From assembly GCA_028564705.1 (NCBI GenBank), contig JAPXFQ010002730.1:62001-126000 (forward strand): a DNA stretch of 64,000 nt, in the 5' to 3' direction. The DNA comes from Apricaphanius iberus. Taxonomy: Eukaryota > Chordata > Actinopteri > Cyprinodontiformes > Aphaniidae. Both the position numbers and the translations under genes were made by a program. The notes beneath the pieces were generated by a model that worked only from the letters and a program-made list of their open reading frames with translations, made no database searches and had not been told where the DNA came from. Below, in pieces: positions 1-12,677 of this stretch. Each line of letters opens with the position of its first letter. The stretch's first letter is position 1.

Positions 1-1200
1 ACAGTTTTATTAACAAAATAGATTAACCGTACACCCAAAGCATTTGGTCAATTATCCCCATCTATTCTAAGCATGCAATCAACAAACAAACCGGTCTCAG
101 AAAATAAATAGTATATACAACTGAACAAAACAATTAACACCAACAGAATTGTAAAGAATAATTAATCACTGGGAAATCACTTCAGAGCTACCGTTATCAC
201 ATAGTTTTGTGTGTGTGTGTGAAAGAGAGTGTGTGTGCGAGAGAGAGTGCAGTGTGGGTGTGTGTAGAAAAGGTTGTTTACCATTAAAGTCCAAAATTTT
301 AAAAATCCCTCGATCAGCCCAATGAATTAAAGAAAAACAGTTAGACTGTGTGGGCATCAAAACCTAGCCTCAGCCAACAGTGGAGATGATGTGGAGACAA
401 AATGAAAATTAGCATTAGCTTTTAGCAGACAATGGAAACCACACGCCCTGGCCTAGTGGGGTAGTAGCTTAGCTACAATCAACTGATGTTGACAGAATAA
501 GGGGGAAAAAAAAGACATAACACTTCTTTTAGCGATAGCCGGTGTAAAACAACACAAAGCCAGCGTGCAGCGATGCTGTTTGGTAATGAGCGCACAGTGT
601 TTTATAGGTTGCAAACACATCACACCAACCACACCAGATCTAACTTTTTATTTTATTTTATTTTTTTACCTAACCTCCTAATAATCCCTACCCTGACACT
701 TTAATATAACCAGATTTAATCTACTGGTGATGATCCCGGTCCACCCAAGTCCATGACAAATGAAGGAGAAGGGGGAAGAAAAGCTGTGTGGAGAGTATTT
801 CAGGAACAGCCATTCACAGCTGATTCTGAGAGGAACATGTTCAAGAGGCAAGCAGCGACTGGAGTCAGGCATGTCTTCTGAGAGCTGTCTTGGGCAGAAC
901 ACAAGCTTCCAGCACACCTGCCTAGATGTACAAACAGGTCGTTGATAATTAGGAACGCAACACTTCAAAGTTTTCAGGGGAGTTTTTACCTGATCCAGTG
1001 GGTGGAACAAAAGAAAGGGAATGATCACTAGTAATCAACTCATTGTTCAGAACAGTGGTGAGTGTGGAAAGACCTTGATTGTTTTTTTTTTGTTTTTTTC
1101 TAATTAGCCGAAATAAATGGGTTTAACATGTTGCTTTTGACCACGATATTTTTCGTCCTCCTCTTCATGCAAATCCAGTTAATATTTATTAACCAATCTA
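1..1200. other. No gene recognised
   Basis: Apart from the microsatellite at 199-265, this holds a 116-codon minus frame (678-1028) without any motif, splice context or repeat match I recognise. A poly-T-rich stretch lies at 640-670. Confidence 0.5.
199..265. repeat. GT/GA-rich microsatellite
   Basis: Imperfect (TG)n and (GA)n tracts. The ORF over it (His/Ser/Leu/Thr-rich) is an artefact of the repeat. Confidence 0.8.
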
Positions 1201-1207
1201 TAACTCT

Positions 1208-4136
1208 CTACCCAAGTGGTTTGCTAGTATAATCTCTTTTGGGACTTTCCTTTCTGCAGCAGCAGACATACATCAGTAACTGTTCAATGATCCCTTCACA
1301 TATGAAGACGAACAGAATCAGGTCCATAAATGGGCTGAAGAGAAACAAGGTAAAAACTATTTCTGTCATTTCAGGGGGGTGTAAATGTGTATACATAAAA
1401 TAAATAAGTGTGGGCAGGACTGTCAAAGTGTAATCGACCATTATTACAACAAACATTCCCATGATTCTGTGTTTCTCTGCAGAAGGCAAAGATGTGAAAG
1501 CAGGCAAGGATGTAACACCTGTAACCAGACAAATGATGAAAACTGGAGCAGAAAGAAGAGCCAATGCCACAAGCAGATAATGCAGGTTAAAGAGGATGAC
1601 ACTTGAGACAAGGATGACACAAAACACCCAGACTGAAACACAGATGATCAATGAACCCTTGGTTTGTCTGATGAAGACCTGCTGTGGCCAGAAGATTAGA
1701 AATAATCTGCAAATCAAGAAAGAGAAACAGCGTCAGCACCATGGTACAAATATCTGTAAAACAAATTTATTATAAAGCAACTACAATATTTGTAATAAAT
1801 TGTGTGTTAGTACCTTTCTATTGCAACGCACACTCTGAAGCAAAGACTGGCCACCCCACCAAAGTTGTAAATTTCAAAGTAATGTGTCATGATTTCTATG
1901 TTTTTGCGATCAGGGTCCATGTTTGCGTTCATTATGAGCAAAGTGAGAATGTGGATCAGATTGCTGATGAGGAGGTTTATGTAGTAAACGATAGGAACCT
2001 GACCCAGTCTCACCTGCAGGAAGCAACCATGAAAAGTCAAAATAATGATTTTAATAACCAGACAGACTTAGTTACTCTTCAAGTAATAAAATGACATATG
2101 AGACAGAAAAAAAACATTATTTATTAGCAAATCAATTCTAATGGAGATCATGGTTGTGTTTGATTAAAGGAGGTAGTATTTTATTTTATCTGCTAAAAAG
2201 AGATTGAAAGAGGATATATGAAAAAATCTAACATTTTTATATTTTTGTGTTGCCATTTGGGTCTCTACTGCCTCTATCAACACTCCACATATTAATAAAA
2301 ACCATCCATCCATTTTTTTGCTCATTTTTACTATCAGAAATCTGTCCGTCTGAAAAAGTGCCTTGTTAAGAAGTCACAGGACATTGAACTTGCATATCAC
2401 TGCCCTTTACACATTAAACCCAGCCTCTTATCTGCAAATCTTCACCAATAATACGTCACCACCCCACCCACCATTTTTAATTACACACTTTCATCCGTGG
2501 AAAACCTGCAACGTAGGAACAGGGTGGACGTGCTGTGCAACTGAAAATGTGTATAAAAGTGACCTCCAGATTCTTCCAGAATCTTATCAGAATTAATAGT
2601 TTCTCATCTTATTACATATTTATCTGTTTGTGCGTTTTTTTAATCTTGTCATTTATTTTAACCAGTAGTGTGTTCTTATTCTAGCTTGGTGATTAAATTA
2701 TTTTTCTTATTTTTCCTTTTTTAAATAAATGTATTTTGGAAAGTAACTGTTGTCGTTTGTTGTTCAACACATACATATGGCAAGGTGTATGTTCAATAGA
2801 CTGTAAAGAATTAATTCCTTCAGATTATGAGACTGACACAGACATTTGGCTATTAAAATAGTTCCTGATAAAGGTAGTCCCCTGAATAATAATAATCTTC
2901 CATAAATTATTAATCTTTCACCCTGCCATTAGCAGTCCCTTGGCTATTAATAGCCAAATAACTACATTCTTGGTAATATCCCCAACAGTATCAATTCGAA
3001 TGCGTAATGTAGTGAAACCTCAGACTGCTACAGTTTAATTTATGTGGTACTTATGTGTTGTTGTTTTTTAATCAGCACCACTACAATGTGTTTTACAGAT
3101 GATATCCCATCTTTAAATAGGCTTAGGCTTTCCAGCAGCTTTTAAATTTATGCAGTTTACTTATTTAGCAGAGCCGGACTTTTTTACTGTTAACAGCCAG
3201 AGCAAATGTTGCTATCAGATTTTAAAAATGTTGCTGAATCCTGATGCCAGACATAATATTGTAAAATGATTCCACCAACCGAACTGAATTGGTTATTATT
3301 GTGGATAATATATACAAGGAGCATGAAATTTGCTTCTTACCGAGAGTACGAGACAGCGAGTTCAGGCCTTCGGCGTTCTCCGTTTCTCTCCTTCGGCCTG
3401 CAGGTGAGAGCCATCGGCTCTGAAACGCGGTCAGCTCTGAGTCCTCCTTGATAACCTCTCACAGCGAGCAGCTCCATCCAGCTCACACTAAATCTTCTCT
3501 TGAGCCAACAAGATCAGAAATGCTGCATCTCTGATTGGATCACGGCACGGGTTTTTAACATCATTGTTCTTCAGCAAACACATCCACAGGATTAAAAATG
3601 GTGGTCGGTTTGTTGTTTTAAGACGCTGTCAAGTTACACAGCCAGTGACTCCGCCCACTAGCCAATCAGTGACCGACAGACATTTGACCTTGCTTTTCAG
3701 TACCAGTTCAGCACGGATGGAACCTCAGCCGAGCTGGTACTAAAAATAGTATTGGCTTGGCGCGGCTTAACAAAGCTTGACGCGACTCAGCTCGACTTAT
3801 GCCACTGGAGAGTAAAAGGTACCGAGGCTGAGTCGATCTGAGTCGAGTCGAATCGTACCGGTGGAGAGACGCCTTCTGAATGGGACTGAAATTGTCAAGA
3901 ATCAAGGTGTTGAGATTGGTTGATGTGAGAGGGATTTCGAACAAAGAACTCTCCATTAACATGTTTTCATTTCACAAGCATAGAACTGTTAAATACGTGC
4001 ACTTCAAGTTATATATGTTTAAGCAATGATGTTATTTACCTACCTTATAACACAAAATGATGACCAGTAATGTGAAGGGAAGGCAAATGCGGAAGTTCAT
4101 TGAGATCATCACACTGAGATAATCTGGAAAGCCCAT
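1208..4136 (-). CDS. Class A GPCR-like receptor, 3 coding exons (locus A), complete
   Basis: Seven-transmembrane receptor of the rhodopsin class, presumed plasma-membrane; ligand unknown. Coding exons on the minus strand are 4044-4136 (31 codons, TM1), 1814-2013 (TM2-TM3) and 1208-1706 (TM4-TM7, tail, TAG stop). Donors read AAG|GTAGGTAAAT and AAAG|GTACTAAC; acceptors follow TTCCTGCAG and TTTGCAG. Lengths 93+200+499 give 264 codons including the stop, with no frame break. Visible motifs: VPIVYYINLL in TM2 with Asn (residue 49) where most class A receptors have Asp; IER before the exon 3 junction, giving E-R-L instead of D/E-R-Y; Trp in TM4 (SVWVF); SPFMDLILF in TM7 in place of NPxxY; then a CCC cluster likely to be palmitoylated. 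The start is the ATG that gives the same 31-codon first exon seen in four paralogues; an out-of-frame ATG lies 10 nt upstream. Intron 1 (2.0 kb) contains a repeat. It is the most divergent intact member. Confidence 0.82.
3340..3880. repeat. GC-rich interspersed repeat inside intron 1 of the 1.2-4.1 kb receptor
   Basis: The stretch is richer in GC than its surroundings and has internally repeated GAGTCGAGTCG- and CTCAGC-type segments, a GGTACCGAGGCTGAG motif and TACCGGTGGAGAGACGCC at its right edge. This style matches non-autonomous DNA elements common in fish; I could not define both termini. ORFs over it are incidental. Confidence 0.5.
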
Positions 4137-4820
4137 TTCTGTTCATTTTGTGCTGCAAAGCTTACACTGCCCTGTTATTAAAGACATTAAGTGTTTTATA
4201 AAAAGTGCTTAATTATAGAGACAAAATTCTAGATAGTAAAGACATAGTTGGTTTTGTACTGTAAGAAATTAGGAACAAAGAAGTTCTGACTCTAAATGAG
4301 AACATTTTAAACTATGGGGAAGAGGACAACACACGGGGACACATAAGACAAAAGAGAAAAGACAATAAAAATAAATATCAGGGCTGAGGGAGTTAATTCA
4401 ATTAAAGCAACATACCATAACACACCATTTTATTTATAAATCACTTTAAAATGCTTTGTAAGAGGGACACATTACAAAAATCAAACCAAAACACAAAATA
4501 TTCAACTGCTCAGTAACAATACGGTTTTCACAAAAATGACATCACTGTTGGGTGATTGGCTCGATGCAAAGTGATATTAACAATATTTCAAGATTGAAAA
4601 AACATGGTCAACAATGTAAATATTTAATGTATGAACTTCATGTCTGCCCAAATACCATAACAAATCTTAAACCGATTTGATAACAAAATCTAGTAATTTG
4701 GGAAAACTGGTTCTTCTAAACTCTTTTATGCTGCCTTATTCTTGCACAATTGTAGGTGGAGCTGTTGCCCACTGTATGTCCACCATCATTGGCAGAGAGG
4801 TGGAGTCCAACCTGAAAAAC

Positions 4821-6416
4821 AGGGGTTCGTTCCAGAAAGCAGGTTATGTGACATAACCGGATACGTTTGAGGGTAAGTTTGAGGATAACCTCAACTTTGG
4901 GTTCAAAAATGGAGGTATCTTTCAAGGTATGTTAGTAACCGTAGCAACTTAATCTCTGAACATAACCTGCTCCTGACCAGGTTATGTTCTTGGTAAGTTT
5001 GTTCCAGAGAGGATCTGAGCGTGAACTTTTAAATGATGATCCTTTGGATGTGAAAGCATGGATTATACTATATTTTTTCAAAATAACTTTAATTTGTCAA
5101 ACAGAAACTGTAGGGCAAAGCCCATTACATATCACAAACAATCAAAAACTATTTCACAAACATATTACTAATATGTCAGAGTATTTCAAATAAGATCATA
5201 GAACACATATGCAGCTAAATGAAATAATCCTGCATTGTGAAACGACTATTGCCAAGTGCATTAAAATTCCCATTAACTGGCAACAATGATAGTTGTTTAG
5301 TTGGAATATATTAGTATGTGTCTTAAACTTCCGTTTAACAAAATCACTGGAAGAAAGATGATGTAGTGCCCACAGGAATGCCATCAACCACTGGTCAGCC
5401 TTTACAGAGGCAACTCCTCAGCTGGGTGAGGGAAGATGGTGGTGGCTCCTCACCAGTTAGACGGGCCTCAGCCTTCTTTTGATTAGCTACATGATAGGAA
5501 GAATGCACAAAAAAAACTTACTATCCCTACATCTCTGCAATAGTTATTTGATTTAAATCTCACCTTTTTGGAAAATCTTTTTGTGTTTCATTTTGACTTG
5601 ACAAAGAATTATTTTGGATCTAGAAGGATAGAATCTAATTAAGTTAGGGGTCGATATATGTCTAATTCAATGTACAAAATTATTGTAATCTCAACAAATT
5701 GGTGGCAAAAGAAAGTCAACTTTGAATAATGACCCAACATACAGGAACAAAGTTTAAATCATACATTATATCCTCCAGCGCCACTTGAACTCAACTGGGA
5801 ATAAGGTGTAGAAAAAGAATAAATAAAAATTAAGATTATCCAGAGTTGGTATATTTAATGCTGATGGGTCCGAATAGGATGAGGCAGGAGGAACGCTGTT
5901 GTTTAAATTCAAGTGCAATATAACGTTTTAACCTGAAGAGGGCACTCAACGGATGTTATTTTTTTTACTAAAATGTAAAAGCACTGAAGAGACATTTAGA
6001 CTATACTATTGGACACTCATGGATACAGCTTATCAGCAATAAAAAGTTGATGAGGGGATTAGCTGAATTTTAAACTAACACAGTTATTGTTTGCCAAGCC
6101 AACGTTCTGTCTTTATCTTCATTGCTATTTTTTCATAATGATTGGCTTGAATTTCTCATAGGTCAGCATTAGTACTTCCAACTCCACTTCTTTAAGGTAT
6201 TCTGGCCTTTTTTTTCTCTTCAGTTTCCTTTGTGACCCTTGAATTATGTGATCCATTGAGGGGGTCTTTATGTTAGGTTAGGTTAGGTTGATAACCAAGT
6301 TCTTATTATGTGTTCTGGAACTGACATACTCAGGCTAAGCAGGTTTTGGGTTGATTAACCAAGACTTCAGGGTTTACCACATGGTAAATTAACCAAGCTT
6401 TCTGGAACAGGCCCCT
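4821..6416. mobile_element. PIF/Harbinger-like inverted-repeat element
   Basis: The left terminus AGGGGTTCGTTCCAGAAAGC and the right terminus, reverse-complemented AGGGGCCTGTTCCAGAAAGC, agree at 17 of 20 positions. GTTCCAGAAAGC ends followed by AGGTTA-type text are typical of Harbinger-like repeats in fish. Near 6190-6260 the minus strand reads a basic segment (QRKLKRKKRPEYLKEVELE) that could be a relic of the Myb/SANT-like accessory protein; this is tentative. No intact transposase. Confidence 0.65.
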
Positions 6417-7171
6417 GGTAATGATCTTCCAGCCAACCTGGTATCAACATCAATACAACATTCCAAGTGCTTAAATACATTTTCTGCACTGTTCAGATGA
6501 ATGGTTTAAACTCCAGCAGGTTGTCTTCATCATGGCTAAGATTAAGCATCTGCACTTAGTTAACGATATTATGGTGTTGCAGCTGAACAGGTGTTCATTT
6601 TAAAGTGGTCTATGAACATATAATGACTACAGCACTGCAGAAATGCACAATTTTCTTTTCTCTTGAACAATTTAACTTACAGAGCTTACGGTGAAGGTGT
6701 GTTGCAACTATTTCACATATAGAGCTTAAAATAAGATCACAAAGGTTTTCACAAGATATGATATTCACTAATACATCTCTTCAAAGCTTTTGTTACATTT
6801 GTATTGATGAGCATTTCATTGCAAAGTTCATGAAGTATTTCTGAGTAAATTTACTCACCCTTTCTTTTCTCAGGATCCTTCCACTTCCGCTCAGCTGTAT
6901 TAATAAGGAGGTTTGCTATTAATAAGGAGGGTTGCTGTTTCGACAGAAAGCAACAAAAAGGAAGCTGTGGTTTAGACATCTGGCCTTTTTGGTTTTGACT
7001 TACAAGCATGAATTTAAAACTAAAAGTTGTTTGACTTTTTTGTGTACAACAAAGAAAACTATCTATATTGTGCAGAAGTTCAGAAAAATGCAGTGCATCT
7101 TAAAAGCTGAACAAGCAGAAGATGCAAAAAATGATGTTACCATTATATAATAACTAAAGGGAAAATATAAA

Positions 7172-7173
<2 letters not shown>

Positions 7174-7211
<38 letters not shown>

Positions 7212-7212
7212 G
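7174..7212. repeat. (AC)n(AT)n microsatellite
   Basis: About ten AC units run directly into about ten AT units. Confidence 0.9.
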
Positions 7213-7317
7213 AAAGACAGAAAATATATGACAGAACATATGTGTTAGAGCATGATTTACGTAAGGATGTAAAATATTTAAATAAACAGTTACAAGACTT
7301 CAAAATGTAAAGCCACA

Positions 7318-7445
7318 TCCATCCATCAATTACCTATACCTCTTTTCCTCCAAAGGTCTCTTGTGGGGGGCTGGTGTCTGTCTCAAGTGGCCATCTGGCG
7401 AAAGGTGGGTACACCCCAGACAGGTCACCTCCAACAAAGGGCTAT
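7318..7445. repeat. Interspersed repeat fragment (CATCCATC type)
   Basis: CATCCATCCATCAATTACCTATACC, GGGGGGCTGGTGTCTGTC and GGTGGGTACACCCCAGACAGG are the familiar order of a fish retroposon end. Cut off after CAGGTCACC. Confidence 0.65.
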
Positions 7446-8099
7446 ATATTAACAAAGGGCCTCAGATTAACCTTGTTTGTGGAACTACATTTTGGGGAAA
7501 ACAGATGGGATGGAAAACATAAGCCTTGGCTTTTGAGATTAGCTTGCCTTGTGGAACAGCCGTCAGGTCAAAATCAAGTTTTCCTAAAGGCAAAACATTG
7601 TGTAAGGGTAACATGAGGGTTTGCAGGCAAAGTTTTACGTGTTGTCTTACCCATTTCATTTTCCTCAGTTGTTGTCACAGACTACAAGCTTCTTTCAGTG
7701 AAAAAGTTGCAATTTTTTTTAGCATTTGGCAGCTCTGTTTGAGATTTCCTCTTAAACCTCTCTGCGCCACCCTTGCTCTTTCAACTGTCAAACTCAGCTG
7801 ACTGAGTGCTCTGACGTGTTACGTCAAGGTGCGCTGCAAACAAAAAACGAGCTGCCAGTGGACGCAGACACGGCCCAGTATGGCAAACCTTTTCAGTAAA
7901 AACTTTATATCCAATTGATATAAACTGTTTTATTTGCCAGGTGCTATGTGATGACACAGAACTAGTTAAAACATTTTTCCCATACTAGTTTGAAGTCTTT
8001 ACAAACCAGTTCAGAAATACTTTTAACACAAAATCATTTTTTCCTAGTTGCACCTTTCGCACACTAGGACAATAGAATGCCGGCCCTTGTGGCTCAAAT

Positions 8100-9060
8100 A
8101 TCAGACCGGCCCACTAAGAGTGTTCCTAGTGCTTCTGAATATCCACGCTGTGCCTGCGCCCTGAAAATCCTCCAGTATTTGAGACAACCTCCTCTGGAAA
8201 CGCTCTGGTGCTGAAGATATTCCAAACGGGAGATGGCTGAAGAGATTTCTTCCAAAAACAGTGATGAAGATCACATAATAACCTCTGATTTTGGAGTAAA
8301 AGGGATTTGCCTGTTTCATCATTGCTAGTGTATGGTCTACAGCTGGGAGGATATGACGATCCCTTTTTTACAACAGCATTACAAGGTGTGAGATCTACAC
8401 ATATCCTATGTTGGCTCAGTAACTTTATAAATAACTCTTCCAATATCTCTTCCATTCGGTGTAGCTCTGCGTGCATTCCATTTCTTGGTGGGTGGGGACC
8501 CGTCTGTGGGCTGATAGAGCAACAGGTGTTGCTCCCTGTTCTAGATCAATCTGGTAAGGCTCTTGTAACTTGCCTAAACCTTTAAAAACATCTGGATGAG
8601 CTGCTGTGAAATCTGTCTCTGATTGTATGTCTGTGTATACTTTTTACACCAGCCACTATTAAGATGGTCTGCTTAATAGTGGCTGGAATAGCCCTGACAC
8701 TACGTAAGTATTCTATGAAGTATTCCTGCCTTTTGCCAACATTTGTGATTTAAAGCAGCCCTTCACATTAAGCCGGTGTATCCACCTGGCACTAACAGTG
8801 TCTTTTGGGGATTTTGCGCGTACCATCTCATTCAGGTATGTACCACTTTTCAGTAATAGACATAACGTCTGCTGCAGTATCTAATTTAAAGTCAAAATTT
8901 TCCCCATTCATTAGGAATTTTTTACCCATGGGCTAGATCTCGCAGTCCCTACTTCCCCCAGGAACACATAGTCCTAACTTTCTATGTCGTCCTTATTTTC
9001 TATGACCTCACGTAAGCCTGCTGCTTCACTCTTCCCACAAACTGCAGCAAAATGTCCCTC
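8100..9060 (-). mobile_element. Ty3/gypsy retrotransposon remnant (nucleocapsid, protease, RT)
   Basis: Broken minus-strand frames read, in order: GHFAAVCGKSEAAG near 9040 (end of a zinc knuckle), FKLDTAADV near 8870 (retropepsin active site, Asp-Thr-Ala in place of Asp-Thr-Gly), HPDVFKGLGKL and YQIDLEQGATPVAL near 8520-8620 (protease-RT linker), CVDLTPCNAVV near 8390, and LPFGISSAPERFQRRLSQIL near 8180 (reverse transcriptase). Several stops and shifts separate them, so the copy is dead. No LTRs recognised. Confidence 0.85.
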
Positions 9061-9653
9061 TTATGACGCTTTCATCATTGTACATCTCTATCAGGGTAAC
9101 CTTTCCAAAAGTGTGCATTTTTTCATCCACAGCACCCAAACTCTTATCCGCACTCCTTGTCTGGCCTTTGTCCTTTCTTTAACAGTTGCTATGTTTGTGT
9201 CTTTGCTTTCTTCATGTTTATCCATATCACATCAATGTTGGAAGTTTGTTTCCTCTTGTACAGTGCTGAGCAATATTGTTTATTGACCTTGAGTATGGTT
9301 TTTGAAAGTGTTAAATCTGAAAAGTTAAACGGCTCGTTGAGGATCTGTACAGGTTTCACGGTCCTAGTCGGTAAATTCCTTTCCTCCTCACATTCATGAT
9401 CCAAACTTTGAGATGCGTCCTTTGAGATGCACTTCTCACTCTGCCGATGTGTGCTAGCCTGTAATGCTCCCTCCTTTTGCCGCTGTGCACACAGCCTTCG
9501 GTTGTTTTCCGGTCTTCCTTCCGTGAAAAAAAAAATGTGCCCAAACTTCTTCCAACAGGTAAGCAACAAAAACCTTGGAAACTTAAAGTTCACAGCTTCT
9601 GACACCATGTATAATGACAACACAGGACTCGGAGTGCTTATGTTAGAAGCCAG

Positions 9654-10800
9654 TTTAATCAGAATCAGAATCAGAATCAGCTTTAATGGCCAAGTATGAC
9701 ACATACAAGAATGATGCATACAAGGAATTTACAGATACAGTACAACCTGTCCAAGATCATTACAAACAACAACAAACAGATCCAGGTCACTGTTGGGCAT
9801 GCAGCCACCGAGCGGCGCTCCCATTTATGAAACATAGAGAAGTACACATCTGGGGAGGGGAGGGTTCCACGGTGAGGGGGAAAAAACGCTCACCTGTGTT
9901 GTGGGTCCGTACAGCACTCACAACGCAGGTAATTGAAAAAACCACACCAACAAACATTTAAGCACATATTCAGACATTAACAATGACACATCAGGAGGGA
10001 TGGGCAGGTATGAGCTCCAGTCCACAGATTAACGTGCTGCCATCGAGGCGCGCTGTTATCCAGCTTCCTGTTGCAGGAGAGAGAATTAAGGATACAGCGA
10101 GACGGTGTGTGTGAATGTGAGTGTGTGTAACCATGTCAGTGTGTGCGTCAGTAGATGCAAGTGTACGGGGGAGAGGAGACTCTGTTGACATTCTTCTCGG
10201 GGACATTTGATTAGGACCAGGTTGAAGGTCTTCATGGGAGCCAAAATATAAATTGTTTGGATTGCAGGGAGATATCAAATATTCCTTTCTGTCCCTTCAG
10301 TCTGTCAGTGGTTTATTTTATAGTCTAATTCAGCCAAATTGTAGTTCAAATTAAAGTCAAAATCCAAATTAATTCCCAGATTAATAGTTCCAAATCCAAT
10401 TAATTTCCAGTTGCCCCAATCCGTACCGACAGTATCTCCAAGTCCGATGACAAATTGCGGATGAGTCCCAGAGCGCCGGCCAGATCGCCTCTTACAGCGT
10501 CTGTACTGCGTCCCAGCTCTCCCAGCATTTGGTTCTGAGTCCCATCAGTACGAATCAACGCATCCAGCTGTTCCTTCAGCCGTCCAATCACTTCCAGAAC
10601 AGTGACCAATCTCGACTGTGTTTCAGATCTTTGTTGCTCCATTTTTGGTAGTTCCAGTAACTGCCCATTCCAATCAGCAGAAACCCGATCACCATGGTTG
10701 ACACCCCGGTTGACCCTTACCGGTGCTTCGTAGAGTTGAGTAGATTTTATCAATAGCATTCAGAGACCAGCTGACCATTTCCATATATTTCTCAACCTGG
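9654..10800 (-). mobile_element. Retroelement copy 1 with membrane/coiled-coil frame and GATTCT tail
   Basis: On the minus strand the 3' end is ATTAAAGCTGATTCTGATTC, a short tandem tail. Near its 5' end it encodes MVSWSLNAIDKIYSTLRS, a hydrophobic MVIGFLLIGMGSYW segment in another frame (10650-10695), and then LEVIGRLKEQLDALIRTDG and TQNQMLGELGRS (10400-10640). The same pieces occur in the same order at 51.5-52.1 kb, so this is one element family. A frameshift separates the membrane segment from the coiled coil in this copy. I do not recognise the protein. Confidence 0.65.
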
Positions 10801-10849
10801 AAGCAGCATATACAGCAAAGCATCATGGGACAGGTGATCCTATTGCTAC

Positions 10850-11131
10850 TTTTTCCATCTTGCAGTAGCAGAGACATGACAGCAGCTTGTCAATGAGTCC
10901 TTCATGTATGGAAACAAGCAGAAACAGATCCATGAAGGGACTGAGGAGGAATAAGGTCAAAAATATGTCTGTGTTAAGATGTGGATTAGGATGATAACTT
11001 GCAGGTGGTACAATAGATACAGCGTAATTGAGCAACAACAGAACCAAAGTTCCCAAAATTTGACATTTTCCATCAGCAGATAATGAGGTGGCTCTAGGAA
11101 GAGATAAAAAGGTCCCAAAAGGACAGAAGTG
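10850..11131 (-). pseudogene. GPCR fragment, TM5 to C-terminal tail (locus B)
   Basis: The minus strand encodes an uninterrupted stretch matching the exon 3 end of the receptor family: FCPFGTFLSLPRATSLSADG, then LLLLNYAVSIVPPA (TM6), FLTLFLLSPFMDLFLLV (TM7) and a CLCYCKMEK tail. Homology begins abruptly near 11131 and is lost after the tail near 10850, where a different repeat starts. There is no TM1-TM4 and no matching upstream exon nearby, so this is a 5'-truncated relic rather than a gene. The remaining frame is still open, which suggests a fairly recent break. Confidence 0.8.
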
Positions 11132-11159
11132 CTAAAGTCTCCCGGAATGAAAAATGTAG

Positions 11160-11925
11160 TTTATTGATTAATTTCAGAAGAATGCAGGACTGAGTTTAAG
11201 ATCCTCCTCCTTACGTATAAAGCCCTTGATAATCAAGCTCAATCGTACATCAGAGAATTGATTGTTCCATATGTTCCCAACAGAGCACTTCGTTCTCAGA
11301 ATGCAGGTCTACTGGTAGTTCCTAGGATTTCTAAAAGTAGAATAGGAGGCAGATCTTTAGTTATCAGGCTCCTCTCCTGTGGAACCAGCTCCCAGTTTTA
11401 GTTCGTAAGGCAGATACTTTGATAAAGCTTATAGTTACTTATATAGACACTAGACCTTATATTAACTCTCCGATTTCTAACAGTAATGTATTAATTTACC
11501 AGAATAAAATGATTAGAGAATTGAACAAAGGTAGCCCTCCTAAACTGACTCACCGAGCATCCTCCATACTGTCTCTTTTCTTTCTTCTCAGACCACCAGA
11601 TGGTCGTGGCAGATGACCGCTTGTACTGAGCCAGGTTCTGTTTCTGCCAGAGGTTTCTTCCTGTTAAAGGGGAGTTTTTCCTCTCCACTGTCGCTACATG
11701 CTTGCTCAGTATGAGGGATTGCTGAGGAATTGCTGTGGTTGGAGTCTGCATGATCCGGGCACAACCACACGCCGATGACTCAAAGCAATCTGCTGGGATT
11801 CCTTACATAGAAAACTTAACTGATTGGAATGTTTGTATAATTGTATTGAGATGACTTTTGTTGTAAAGTGCCTTGAGATTACATTTGTTGTGAACTGGCG
11901 CTATATAAATAAAAGTGAATTGAAA
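11160..11925 (+). mobile_element. LINE 3' end with reverse-transcriptase C-terminal relic
   Basis: A plus-strand frame reads FKILLLTYKALDNQAQSYI, ELIVPYVPNRALRS and LLVVPRISKSRIGGRSL, the conserved C-terminal part of a widespread fish non-LTR retrotransposon protein. The noncoding tail follows: CTGCCAGAGGTTTCTTCCTG, AATCTGCTGGGATTCC, GTGCCTTGAGATTACA and a GGCGCTATATAAATAAAAGT-GAATTGAA end. 5'-truncated. Tails of the same family recur at 41787-41935 and 56978-57118. Confidence 0.85.
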
Positions 11926-11939
11926 AAAAAAAGTTGAAT

Positions 11940-12135
11940 TTAAGACAGGAAGTAATTGGTTAAAGTAGAATCCAATGAGGACATTTCCACAAAGATGTTT
12001 TAAAGTGAATGTGTTGATGGTGTTTAAGCCCTCTGACTTTCTGCTTTATCGTTGTATTATTACTCCCTACTTAATCATAAATTGGATTGCTTATAACTCA
12101 TAATGGTGTTGTATTAGTAACAGTCTGTGTTGTTT
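11940..12135. repeat. Third, partial copy of the receptor 3' flank
   Basis: ACATTTCCACAAAGATGTTT, GCCCTCTGACTTTCTGCTTT and TTAATCATAAATTGGATTGC match 36485-36600 and 52330-52430. It follows the receptor relic at 10850-11131, separated by a LINE. Confidence 0.7.
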
Positions 12136-12677
12136 TATAGTAGTAAAATACAAGCACTTTCTTTAACACATCAATTAGGATTAATCTAGAATCATACTTT
12201 TATGGCTGCTCCATCCCCAATGGACAGCTAATGTAAGACATTAATAACCTTTATTAGCAGCTTTCTTTGTAAGCTTAGTTACAATAGGATCTCTAGTTTT
12301 TAAAAAAAGTTGTGGAACTTTTTGAATTGATAATTAGTGTAACAGTAAAGGTGACGTATTTCTAACCATATATGCTTGTGTAGAATGAATTAGAAAATGT
12401 AACTTTAAAACAAAACGGTTGAGACACTCCTGAGTGAGGAAGTTTATTCCTTGCATGTGTTGAGACACAATTCAGCATAGCATGGTCTGGTCAGTCTCTT
12501 ATTACAGGATGGTCAAACAAAACAAGGCCCAAGGCATTAGATGTGAAACGGGCTTCTCACACCCGGAAGAGGAAGCATGTCTGACAAGAGGGCCTTTTAT
12601 TGTTGTGATATTTAAAATGGGCTTCTGTTCCACTCAGAAGACGCTGTTACAGTGTCTCCCAACACCTTGAGAAATAT

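Noticed and set aside
9189..9719. 176-codon minus frame
   Set aside because: Overlaps the retroelement tail and a degenerate region; its C-terminal part is simple translation of the GATTCT tail. No recognisable domain.
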